NCBI GenBank assembly: GCA_002148405.1
Contig: MUGG01000003.1
Coordinates: forward strand, 19,853 to 83,852
Direction: 5' to 3'
DNA length: 64,000 nucleotides
From: Alkalinema sp. CACIAM 70d
GTDB lineage: Bacteria > Cyanobacteriota > Cyanobacteriia > Leptolyngbyales > Leptolyngbyaceae
The notes below the pieces were generated by a model. The model made no database searches and was not told where the DNA came from. It was given only the letters and a program-made list of their open reading frames with translations. The translations under genes and the position numbers were made by a program. Below, piece after piece: positions 39,070-46,615 of this stretch; the first letter of the stretch is position 1, and each line of letters begins with the position of its first letter.

Positions 39070-39636
39070 CTAGGCTGCCCGCAGTTGCTCACGGACTTGC
39101 ATGAGGGCGAATCCCAGCAGATTGAGCCCTGGCCACTTAGCGGGATAGCAAGCATCGGGGGAATGACGATCGAGGCCAATGCCCCAAATAGCATCCACCG
39201 GACTTGCTTCCACCAAGACTCGATCGCCCGTTTGCAACAGGAACGTTTTTAAATCATCATGCTGGCTGAATTTGTGATAATTACCCCGTATGACGATCGC
39301 GCTGCGATGTTGTTTCCAGAGGGTATCGTTGAATCCTTTTGCTTGACGACCTAGGTCTTTGGCTTGCTTAGGATGGGTCGCAGCAACAATTAAGTCAGCA
39401 GATTCCTGATCGCCAAATAGACGAGCTTTTTCTGCCATCATATAATGCTCCGCTGTCAGGTAGGTAACATCATCGACAATGAATGGTGATTGCTCCCACC
39501 ATTGGCTAAAACAGGATTGGGTTATACGACCATCAGCAGCTGGATGGTGCCCCCAGAAAAAGAGATATTTGTAAGGATGACCTTGATCGATCGTAGTCTC
39601 GATCGCGGCAATCAGTTCTTCTTTGGTGGCAAACAT
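39070..39636 (-). CDS. NADAR family protein (YbiA-like)
   Basis: A 188-residue protein. The NADAR signatures are present: CFSQWWEQSPF, LTAEHYMMAEKARLFGD, AKDLGRQAKGFND, WKQHRSAIVIRGNYHKFSQH and VLVEASPVDAIWGIGL. Family members hydrolyse N-glycosidic bonds: YbiA in riboflavin intermediates, and NADAR proteins can remove ADP-ribose from nucleic acid in toxin systems. No DarT-like ADP-ribosyltransferase gene is adjacent, so a housekeeping repair role is the safer reading. A bulged hairpin (39675-39716) lies in the presumed 5' leader. Confidence 0.85.
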   Translation of the reverse strand: MFATKEELIAAIETTIDQGHPYKYLFFWGHHPAADGRITQSCFSQWWEQSPFIVDDVTYLTAEHYMMAEKARLFGDQESADLIVAATHPKQAKDLGRQAKGFNDTLWKQHRSAIVIRGNYHKFSQHDDLKTFLLQTGDRVLVEASPVDAIWGIGLDRHSPDACYPAKWPGLNLLGFALMQVREQLRAA

Positions 39637-40484
39637 GATGATATCCAGAAATAGCGGTTACAAATTATTCTTCAGGATAGCGCTTACACAATCCGTAAGC
39701 GTCCATAGCACTATCCATAACGAGGGGCGGGTTCCATCGTCCCGGCAAGCCAAACTAGAGCAGCTCAAAGGTTGAGCAGGTAACTTTTAACCGACATTTG
39801 ACCGAGAAAGTGGTTAACCGAGGAATGCAGAGTCAACGGCGATCGTTACATTGAGCCCTTGCCTCCGCCTGAAGCACCTAACAGGATGAACGTATTTTTA
39901 GCGAAGCCAGACAAGGTGGATTTTGGGGCACCACTCTGAAGTTCCGAAGGTTTAGTTGTCATCGCAGCCAATAGGCATTGCGTCCAGAAGAACTCTAGCG
40001 TAAAGTCAGGTTAGGTGTGAGTGACTTATTTGCGAGTGACTTAGTAAAGAAAGGCGCGGAGCGCTAAGATTCCTATTCCCGCTGCAAGCAGACAGGGCAT
40101 TACGGAATTTTCTCTGCGGGACGCACTTCCGCTTAATCTTAAACGCCCTAAGGTGCGGGGAATTTACCCGAAGCGATTAAAGTGATGAGGGTCTTCTTCA
40201 TTATTGTTACAATCATAGCCTAGTTTAAGATACTGAGTTTAGCCTGCATAGTTTAACTTGATCTCTGACTTCATTTCAGATTGGGCACCACAGGATTGCT
40301 GCATATTTGCTACATGTTTGCGCTATGTTTCGCTCTACCTATGGATGCCGCTATATATGAGTCCATTACATAGTGCTGGTTCACTACAACTGAAAGTTGC
40401 TTAATTTCATCACCGTTGCCCCACTGTTGGTGATGCCCTCTACCCTGACTCTGTGAACGACTCCACTAACCCTATGGAAATGCC
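39637..40484. other. 850-bp intergenic region with predicted structure
   Basis: This is the longest gene-free stretch, between the divergent NADAR and ethylene-receptor genes. It holds a bulged hairpin at 39675-39716 (GGATAG-CGCTTAC pairing with GTAAGCG and CTATCC), a 15-bp-period direct repeat GAGTGACTTA at 40019 and 40034, and the folded segment at 40053-40147. No ORF with coding character and no tRNA was found. The last 280 bp are AT-rich and may contain the kinase promoter. Confidence 0.5.
40053..40147. ncRNA. Candidate structured RNA
   Basis: Nested complementary segments fit one long hairpin: GGCG with CGCC outside, TAAGATT (40065-40071) with AATCTTA (40135-40141), then TCCCGC (40077-40082) with GCGGGA (40116-40121). 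Internal loops separate them, as in many small RNAs. Strand is unknown and no known family was recognised. By-eye folding only. Confidence 0.3.
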
Positions 40485-42455
40485 ATGGCAGAACTGATCG
40501 AAACGCTCTTTTCATCGAGCTCTTTTATCCCCCATGGGCATTGTTATCTTTGGCAAACCAACCTGGTTGGGCTACACGTTCTCTCAGATACCATTATTGC
40601 CCTAGCATATTATTCAATTCCGATCACGCTAGTTTATTTCGTCCAAAAGCGAAAAGATCTCCCCTTTGATTGGATTTTCCTATTATTCGGTGCATTTATT
40701 ATTTCCTGCGGTACGACGCACTTAATGGAGATTTGGACCCTATGGCATCCCGACTATTGGTTGTCCGGACTTCTCAAAGCAGGCACTGCTTTGATTTCTC
40801 TTTATACCGCGATCGCTCTAGTGCAATTAATCCCCCAAGCCTTGCTGCTGCCCAGCCCTGCTCAGTTATCGGAGATGAATCAGCAACTTCAGCAGCAAAT
40901 TCACGATCGTCAGCAGGCCGAAGCCCAGGTACGCCAGCTCAATCAAGCTCTGGAGGCTAAAGTGGCTCAACGCACAGCGGACTTGGAACAGTCCATGAAT
41001 CAAGTACGAGAATCGATGCAGCGGGCAACGTTGGCCATGGATGCTGCCAAAATGGGCTCTTGGGATTGGGATTTAGCGACTCAGAAAATTATTTGGAGTA
41101 CCTATCACGAATGGTTGTGGGGGTACGAGGTAGGAACGGCAGAACGTAGCTATGAAGACTGGGCTCGGAGGGTTCATCCGGAGGACTTGGCGCGGGTGGA
41201 AGCGGCGATCGAACAGGCTCAGGTTACAGATAGCGATTTGTCAGAAGAATATCGCGTGGTCTGGGAAGATGGGTCGGTGCATTGGGTCGCCTCCTTTGGA
41301 CGGTTCTATCGGGGCGAAAAGGGTGAACGGCTTCAAATGATGGGTCTGGTGCAGAATGTGGATGAACGGAAGCGCACTGAAGCGGCCCTGTTAGAGAGTG
41401 AGTCGCGGTTTCGAACTTTGGCGGATAACATTTCGCAATTGGCCTGGATGGCGGACTCGAACGGTTGGATCTTTTGGTACAACCGCCGTTGGTTTGATTA
41501 CACAGGCACCAACTTAGAACAAATGCAGGGGTGGGGCTGGCAGAAAGTGCACCATCCTGACCATATCGATCGGGTCGTTGAGCGCTATCGTCACTGCGTT
41601 GTTGAAACGGGACAAATCTGGGAGGATACCTTCCCCCTCCGACGTCGCGATGGTGTTTACCGTTGGTTTTTATCACGAGCAATCCCTATTACAGATGAAA
41701 ACGGCAAAATCCTGCGCTGGTTTGGAACCAATACCGATGTGACCGATCTAAAAAATGTACAAAACACTTTGGAAGAACGTAATAACGAGCTAGATAGTTT
41801 TGTGCATGTGGTGTCCCATGATCTCAAAGCGCCGCTACGGGCGATCGCGAATTTGTCGGAATGGATCGAAGACGACTTAGACGGAAAACTGGAAGCAGAT
41901 ACCCAGCAACAAATGGTGCTGTTACGCAGTCGCGTCTATCGCATGGAAGCAATGATTACTGGATTGCTCAACTATGCACGGGTGGGCCGGGGGTATGTTG
42001 AAATCGAAGCTGTTGTCGTTGCCGATCTATTGTTAGAGGTGATTGACTCTCTGGCGATTCCAACCACGTTTACCGTCAAGGTTGCACCGGATTTACCGAC
42101 AATTTTGACGAAACGGTTACTCCTATTCCAAGTGTTTGCCAACTTGATCGGCAATGGCGTTAAACACCACGATCGCGCCGATGGCCTGATTCAGGTTTCT
42201 GTCATCGATCGTCAAGAGTTCTATGAGTTTGGGGTGGCAGATGATGGGCCAGGGATTGCACCGGAAGAACAAGCCAGCATTTTTAATATGTTCCAGAGCG
42301 GCAGTTCCCAGAAGAAAGATAGTACCGGGGTGGGTTTGGCGATCGTCAAGAAAATCATTGAATCGGAAACTGGCATCATTCGCGTGGAATCCCAAGTCGG
42401 CCAGGGAACGGCCTTTTACTTTACCTGGCCTAAGCAACCCAGGACACAGGTGTGA
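40485..42455 (+). CDS. Ethylene-receptor-like histidine kinase (ETR1 binding domain, PAS-PAS-HK)
   Basis: A 656-residue membrane histidine kinase. The first 115 residues hold three membrane helices matching the ethylene-binding domain of plant ETR1. Asp35, Tyr42, Pro46, Cys75 and His79 lie at a constant offset of 10 from ETR1 Asp25, Tyr32, Pro36, Cys65 and His69, so the Cu(I) and ethylene site is intact. After a coiled coil come two PAS domains (about 190-300 and 305-425), HisKA with HVVSHDLKAP (His445) and an HATPase with VADDGPGIAPEE and STGVGLAIVKKI. There is no receiver domain. Unlike Synechocystis Etr1, the middle has PAS rather than phytochrome-type GAF. The response partner is not adjacent. 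Confidence 0.92.
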   Translation: MAELIETLFSSSSFIPHGHCYLWQTNLVGLHVLSDTIIALAYYSIPITLVYFVQKRKDLPFDWIFLLFGAFIISCGTTHLMEIWTLWHPDYWLSGLLKAGTALISLYTAIALVQLIPQALLLPSPAQLSEMNQQLQQQIHDRQQAEAQVRQLNQALEAKVAQRTADLEQSMNQVRESMQRATLAMDAAKMGSWDWDLATQKIIWSTYHEWLWGYEVGTAERSYEDWARRVHPEDLARVEAAIEQAQVTDSDLSEEYRVVWEDGSVHWVASFGRFYRGEKGERLQMMGLVQNVDERKRTEAALLESESRFRTLADNISQLAWMADSNGWIFWYNRRWFDYTGTNLEQMQGWGWQKVHHPDHIDRVVERYRHCVVETGQIWEDTFPLRRRDGVYRWFLSRAIPITDENGKILRWFGTNTDVTDLKNVQNTLEERNNELDSFVHVVSHDLKAPLRAIANLSEWIEDDLDGKLEADTQQQMVLLRSRVYRMEAMITGLLNYARVGRGYVEIEAVVVADLLLEVIDSLAIPTTFTVKVAPDLPTILTKRLLLFQVFANLIGNGVKHHDRADGLIQVSVIDRQEFYEFGVADDGPGIAPEEQASIFNMFQSGSSQKKDSTGVGLAIVKKIIESETGIIRVESQVGQGTAFYFTWPKQPRTQV

Positions 42456-42557
42456 TGCAAGCTGATGGCGGAGCTTAGTGGGTCGAGTTGCATTCTGAGC
42501 AGCAAAGGCCGAGCCCCTGCGGTACAATCTGACGGTTGATGTGTTGGAAGAATAGTT

Positions 42558-42947
42558 ATGTCCCGATCGGTCATTCAAACCCAAGCTGCGCCTGCTCCCG
42601 TTGGCCCCTATAACCAAGCGATCGTGGCCAGTGGGCAAATGGTGTTTGTGGCGGGGCAGATTGCCCTTGATGCTGCCACGGGAACGCTGGTAGGCGGCGA
42701 CGATGTGACCGCACAAACGGAAAAGGTGATGGCGAATCTGCAAGCAATCTTGGCGGCTGCGGGGGCGACCTTTGGGGATGTGGTGCGAACAACGGTTTTT
42801 TTGAAGGATATGAATGATTTTGCGGCGGTGAATGCGGTCTACGGCCAGTATTTTGACGAAGCAACAGCTCCAGCTCGGGCTTGTGTGGAGGTGGCGCGGT
42901 TGCCGAAGGATGTCTTGGTGGAAATTGACTGTATTGCGGTGATTTAG
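42558..42947 (+). CDS. ridA: RidA family enamine/imine deaminase
   Basis: A 129-residue trimeric YjgF/YER057c/UK114 protein that hydrolyses reactive 2-aminoacrylate and related imines. Motifs include APAPVGPYNQAIVASG, VFVAGQIALD, RTTVFLKDMNDFAAVNAVYG and the C-terminal PARACVEVARLPKDVLVEID with the catalytic Arg. The length is exactly that of the family. A GGAAG box precedes the ATG. It stands alone after the ethylene-receptor gene. Confidence 0.95.
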   Translation: MSRSVIQTQAAPAPVGPYNQAIVASGQMVFVAGQIALDAATGTLVGGDDVTAQTEKVMANLQAILAAAGATFGDVVRTTVFLKDMNDFAAVNAVYGQYFDEATAPARACVEVARLPKDVLVEIDCIAVI

Positions 42948-43063
42948 AGAGATTTTAAGGGAATATAGAGCGTAATGGCCACGATCGGACTAGGGGCATT
43001 GCGGCCATTGGTCACGCCCTCGCCTATACTAGTTTCAGCCCTTCAAGCACGGAAAAACCCGGT

Positions 43064-43963
43064 ATGCGTCGTTTGTGGACAAGATTGTGGATCAAAATTC
43101 TGCCTGTTCTGCCCGTTGCAGTGGTTGTAATGGGTTCGGGGGTGGGCGATCGGGCGATCGCGGCAACTCCGCAGGAAGTGATGGCTCAACTGGATGCTGC
43201 TTCTACCCGCAAGGATGTGAAAGCGGTGATGCAGTTTTATAGTGCGGATTTTTCCAATTCTGATGGGTTGAATGCGACCTCGTTAGCCAAATCCCTGACC
43301 CAACTGTGGCAGCAGTATCCTAACTTGACCTATCGCACAGAGGTGAAGTCAGCGACGCCGGTGGCTTCGGGAGTACAGGTGGAAACGATGACCTATGTGA
43401 CAGGTCAGCAGGAACGGAATGGGCAGCAGTGGACGATCGAAAGTACGCTGCGCACCCGGCAGAAACTACAGGGCGATCGGATTGTGCGGCAGGATATTTT
43501 GGCGGAACAGACGGTGCTGAAGCTGGGGGAAAAGCCGCCGACGGTGAAAGTGAATCTGCCAGAGTCAGTGCAGGTGGGGCAGAAGTTTAATTTTGAGGCG
43601 ATCGTGCAGGAACCTGTGGGCGATGATTTTCTCATGGGGACGATCGTCAGTGAGACGGTGCAGCCGACACTGTTCGCGAGTCAGAAAACAATGCAGATTG
43701 AGTTTCCCTCAATCGCGGAATTGTTGAGCGATCGGGAACTGAGTCGTCCTGCTTCTACGCCACCTAATGTGCAACGGCTGAAGCTGCAACGGCTACGGGC
43801 AGGGGGATTTTTCAAACAAGGGCAAGCGGCCAAGATACCGGAGACGCGCTGGATTTCAGCCGTGCTGGCGCGACACGATGCCGGAGTGACGATTACGACG
43901 CAGCGGTTGCGGGTGGTGAATAAGTCAGAGGTAAACCGGACGGCAAGTTTGCCCAACCTGTAG
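43064..43963 (+). CDS. Secreted protein with NTF2/SnoaL-like N-terminal domain
   Basis: A 299-residue protein with a signal peptide (basic MRRLWTRLWIK, a hydrophobic stretch, probable cleavage after AIA). The next 110 residues (PQEVMAQLDAASTRKDVKAV, then QFYSADFSN) resemble an NTF2/SnoaL-like fold. The C-terminal half has strand-rich segments and no known motif. It is likely periplasmic, with unknown function. Its 3' end overlaps the convergent MOSC gene by 39 bp. Confidence 0.7.
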   Translation: MRRLWTRLWIKILPVLPVAVVVMGSGVGDRAIAATPQEVMAQLDAASTRKDVKAVMQFYSADFSNSDGLNATSLAKSLTQLWQQYPNLTYRTEVKSATPVASGVQVETMTYVTGQQERNGQQWTIESTLRTRQKLQGDRIVRQDILAEQTVLKLGEKPPTVKVNLPESVQVGQKFNFEAIVQEPVGDDFLMGTIVSETVQPTLFASQKTMQIEFPSIAELLSDRELSRPASTPPNVQRLKLQRLRAGGFFKQGQAAKIPETRWISAVLARHDAGVTITTQRLRVVNKSEVNRTASLPNL

Positions 43964-44704
43964 GACTTTTCCGGCCTGCGATCGCGGGATGCGAGTATTC
44001 ACCGCAAGGCGATAGAAGTGATTGAAGCGGCTGGCAGTGGCCCAAGGGGGTAAGGTTGCCTGCCGTTTTTGAATGAAGGTTTTTTGGAATTGGGGCAGGG
44101 GCGTGCCGGACTGGCTGTCGCGGGCGGGCACGATGCAGCGCTGGCAGGGGTTAATGCCGTGAAATTCGATGTCGCCGATCGTGAAGGGGTAGGGGTGGCT
44201 GGCTTCGCGGTAGAGTTGGTCTTCCCAGAAGGGCTGGTCGGTGGCGAGTTCGAGGTTGGTGCGGAAGCGCGATCGCACTTCGGGCAGGGGCAGTTGGAAC
44301 CAGTCGGCGATCGTTTGCAGGGTGGCGGTGGAAATAATGGTAGGGCCGGGGGAGTCGGGATCGTCGGGAAACCCGGTGTCGAGGTTTTGTTCTAACTGGA
44401 CGGGTTGTTCAAAAAAGTCACTGAGCCATTGGTTGAGGGCGGGTCGATCGGTGTCGAGGTGGAAGGGAGTGGGGGAAAAACCAGGGGCGGCGAGGGTGAC
44501 GCGGCGCTGGGAACCGTCGTAGGTGGCGCGGATTTGGTGGATTTTGGCGGTGCGTTTGCCGTTGAGCCATTGCCCTTGGCGATCGACAATGGCGAATTCC
44601 CGATCGCCGACTAAGGAGCCACCGGGCGCGATTGCTGCTGTGGTGACTTCCAGGCCATCGAGGGATTTGATGGGAAAGATGAGGATGCGATCGAGGTGTG
44701 CCAT
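43925..44704 (-). CDS. MOSC domain protein
   Basis: A 259-residue protein with an N-terminal MOSC beta barrel (LDRILIFPIKSLDGLEVTTA, then GGSLVGDREFAIVDRQGQWL) and a C-terminal MOSC domain with the conserved Cys segment GINPCQRCIVPARD. MOSC proteins bind molybdenum cofactor or carry sulfur; mARC-like members reduce N-hydroxylated compounds. CQRC and the FRTNL segment fit the mARC/YcbX branch. No ferredoxin domain is fused. Confidence 0.88.
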   Translation of the reverse strand: MAHLDRILIFPIKSLDGLEVTTAAIAPGGSLVGDREFAIVDRQGQWLNGKRTAKIHQIRATYDGSQRRVTLAAPGFSPTPFHLDTDRPALNQWLSDFFEQPVQLEQNLDTGFPDDPDSPGPTIISTATLQTIADWFQLPLPEVRSRFRTNLELATDQPFWEDQLYREASHPYPFTIGDIEFHGINPCQRCIVPARDSQSGTPLPQFQKTFIQKRQATLPPWATASRFNHFYRLAVNTRIPRSQAGKVLQVGQTCRPVYL

Positions 44705-44762
44705 GGGAAGAAGAGGAGGACATTAAAATGCTAGGCAAAGAAGAGCTGGATAAGAAAAGAGT

Positions 44763-45062
44763 TTAATTTGACTCCTCAAAAAGCTCTGGGAAATGACGAC
44801 GCCCGCTGACCACTCGAAGAATTTCGATTCCATCCTCTAGAATTCTGTAGAAAATAATGTAGCCTTCCAGAGAAAGTCCTCGCAGGTCAGGACGGATTGC
44901 AGCATAACTCTTGCCGCTGTTAGGAAAATTAATGAGTTGTTGACATTTACGGCTAAAGGCGCGAAAAAAGCGATCGCCTGCTTCTAGGCTATTTTCAGCA
45001 AAGTAATCAGCGATATCGTTGAGATCTTTACTGGCAAGAATGTTAATAACGTAGCGACTCAT
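44763..45062 (-). CDS. RelE/ParE family toxin
   Basis: A 99-residue protein with the ParE fold: VINILASKDLNDIADYFAEN, GDRFFRAFSRKCQQLINFPN, AIRPDLRGLSLEGYIIFYRI and IEILRVVSGRRHFPELF. ParE toxins poison gyrase; RelE-type relatives cleave mRNA on the ribosome. The C-terminal RVVSGRRH fits ParE. Its ATG overlaps the antitoxin stop (ATGA), the standard antitoxin-first order. Confidence 0.92.
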   Translation of the reverse strand: MSRYVINILASKDLNDIADYFAENSLEAGDRFFRAFSRKCQQLINFPNSGKSYAAIRPDLRGLSLEGYIIFYRILEDGIEILRVVSGRRHFPELFEESN

Positions 45063-45325
45063 GCCTCTGCCTGATTCGTTTGTTGGAACCGTTCTAGGAT
45101 TTGGTTAACGAATGTTTCGCCATCGATGGGAGGTGTGTGAGTTGAGGCTTCGATCGCGGCGTCAATTTTGGTACGAATTTCCTCTACCCATTCGGCATCG
45201 GCTCGATCGTATTCGTCTAGTAGACGTAAAGCAATTTCAAGAACTTCTTCTACGGAGTGGTATTTGCCAGACTGGAGTTTGATCTGAATAAGGCGCTCTT
45301 GATCAGGGGTAAGGCTGAGGCTCAT
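45059..45325 (-). CDS. ParD-like antitoxin
   Basis: An 88-residue protein placed directly before the ParE-like toxin with a 4-base overlap. It begins MSLSLTPDQERLIQIKLQSG, followed by YHSVEEVLEIALRLLDEYDR, an N-terminal ribbon-helix-helix pattern, and has an acidic C-terminus (about 50-88) that would wrap the toxin. ParD-type antitoxins also bind their own promoter, so autoregulation is likely. Confidence 0.88.
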   Translation of the reverse strand: MSLSLTPDQERLIQIKLQSGKYHSVEEVLEIALRLLDEYDRADAEWVEEIRTKIDAAIEASTHTPPIDGETFVNQILERFQQTNQAEA

Positions 45326-45720
45326 TGGCTGTCTCGGTTGACTCTGTTGATTATTTTAAGCTGAAATTTTTTCTGGGTGCGACGATCGAGGTTTTCAGGT
45401 TTCTTTCAGAATTGGCCAACTAAATGACTCAAGATTGTGAGATGCGTTGTTAATCGTGATCGTTAGGCAATGTTGTTTGTTATGTAATACGCTATCGAGA
45501 AGTTGAATGCAGTGTTGTGGTGAGTGTTCTTCCTAAATTCTCGCTAAACAAGGGAGATTTTGAAAAAGAGACATCAAAGAGAACTCTATAAAAGATAATC
45601 AAAGAAAAACATCTACTTTTCAAGATTTACAGCAAATTTCTCCTTTTTATGGCTTAATTCCCCCCTTAATAAGGGGGGCTAGGGGGGATCAAATCTCAAG
45701 GGGACTAGGAACGATCGAAT
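45326..45720. other. Intergenic region with a CCCCCCTTAATAAGGGGGG repeat
   Basis: A 395-bp stretch, AT-rich up to 45655, that presumably holds the parDE promoter near 45330. At its right end is the repeat at 45660-45678 followed by CTAGGGGGGATC. No ORF or RNA gene was recognised. Confidence 0.5.
45660..45678. repeat. Near-palindromic CCCCCCTTAATAAGGGGGG unit
   Basis: C6 TTAATAA G6 folds into a G/C-clamped hairpin next to the stop of the small protein gene, so it may act as a terminator. From memory this unit is a dispersed cyanobacterial repeat. Confidence 0.6.
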
Positions 45721-45948
45721 CTACTCCGAAGCCTCCGAAGTGCGATCGCGTTCCATCATGCTGACGTATTGCCAATCGGAGCCGGAGACGGGCATGGGGC
45801 GACTCCAGCGCACGCGATCGCTAAATCGGAGGGCGTGGAGTTGATTGATGGCAGCTTGGACTTCTTCGCGGGTGCCGAAGAGGTAGAACTGGAGCGGTTT
45901 TCGGGCATCGTCGATCGGGCGATCGCCGCCGCCGAAGTTGATGGTCAT
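45721..45948 (-). CDS. Small conserved protein with LFG-RV-WS-PMP domain, copy 2
   Basis: A 75-residue protein, paralogue of the C-terminal part of the protein at 6193-6522. It has YLFGTREEVQAAINQLHALR followed by RVRWSRPMPVSG and Y-VS, matching at about half of 45 positions by eye. Its ATG has a strong AGGAGA box, as in the paralogue. An acidic Arg/Glu-rich tail (ERDRTSEASE) ends it. Function is unknown; it lies in the accessory segment with parDE and the DUF262-HipA operon. Confidence 0.78.
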   Translation of the reverse strand: MTINFGGGDRPIDDARKPLQFYLFGTREEVQAAINQLHALRFSDRVRWSRPMPVSGSDWQYVSMMERDRTSEASE

Positions 45949-46615
45949 GGGATTTCTCCTGATTGTAGAGATGGGAAGAAACCCGAAAAACTAAGGCCAC
46001 CCTTTGCGCAGGACAAGTAGGGTGGCCCGATCGAATGTTAAAATCCGTGTCAGACCGCCACGCTGGTCACGTCAGCTTGGGGGGTTTAGCTACCTTTTGT
46101 TGCTGGAACCAACATTGGGTAGCGCCTTCATTTTTTGGGAGATTGGCCGATCGATGGGCTTTGGGAAACGCGATCGTAACGGCTTGAGAAACTAGACTAC
46201 GGATAAATTAGAGGGCTGTCAACTTTATTGCGAGAATTTGCGATCGTGTAATATTTTGCAACGTTGGGGGATGAGGGGCGATCGTTTGTCGGCGATCAAC
46301 CTGTGGGACGGGCTATTTTAATTTGAGCTACGATGAAGGTATCTTCTAATGGGAATCAGTCAGCTATGACAATACCGTATTGGCCTAGTGTGACCGATCG
46401 TCGCACCTGACTGGGAATGCTAAACTAGTTCCAGCAAAATCGACTCGCAGCAGGAAAACTTCACGTGAAGGTGAAACCAAGCTTGGTCATTCCTTTCTTG
46501 GTCATTCCTTCTCAGAATACAAAAGTTACCATCTGTTGAGGTTTAACTCATACAATACAAATATATACAAACGAACCTCAATAGCTGCTTTCACTGAGGA
46601 TCTTTCTGGGAAATC
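45949..46615. promoter_or_regulatory. Upstream region of the DUF262-HipA operon
   Basis: A 667-bp region, increasingly AT-rich towards 46616. It contains a perfect 12-bp palindrome CTTCACGTGAAG (46459-46470) and the direct repeat CTTGGTCATTCCTT at 46482-46495 and 46497-46510. An inverted pair CCACCC/GGGTGG near 45998-46026 may be a hairpin. Palindrome and repeat are 105-155 bp before the first gene, a plausible place for operators. No HipB-like gene lies here. ORFs in this stretch have no support. Confidence 0.5.

Noticed and set aside
44069..44614. Several plus-strand ORFs of 69 to 108 residues
   Set aside because: They are antisense to the MOSC gene and Gly/Val-rich, typical of shadow frames.
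46004..46195. 63-residue ORF before the DUF262 gene
   Set aside because: No ribosome binding site, Arg/Gly-rich composition and no similarity to HipB or any helix-turn-helix protein.
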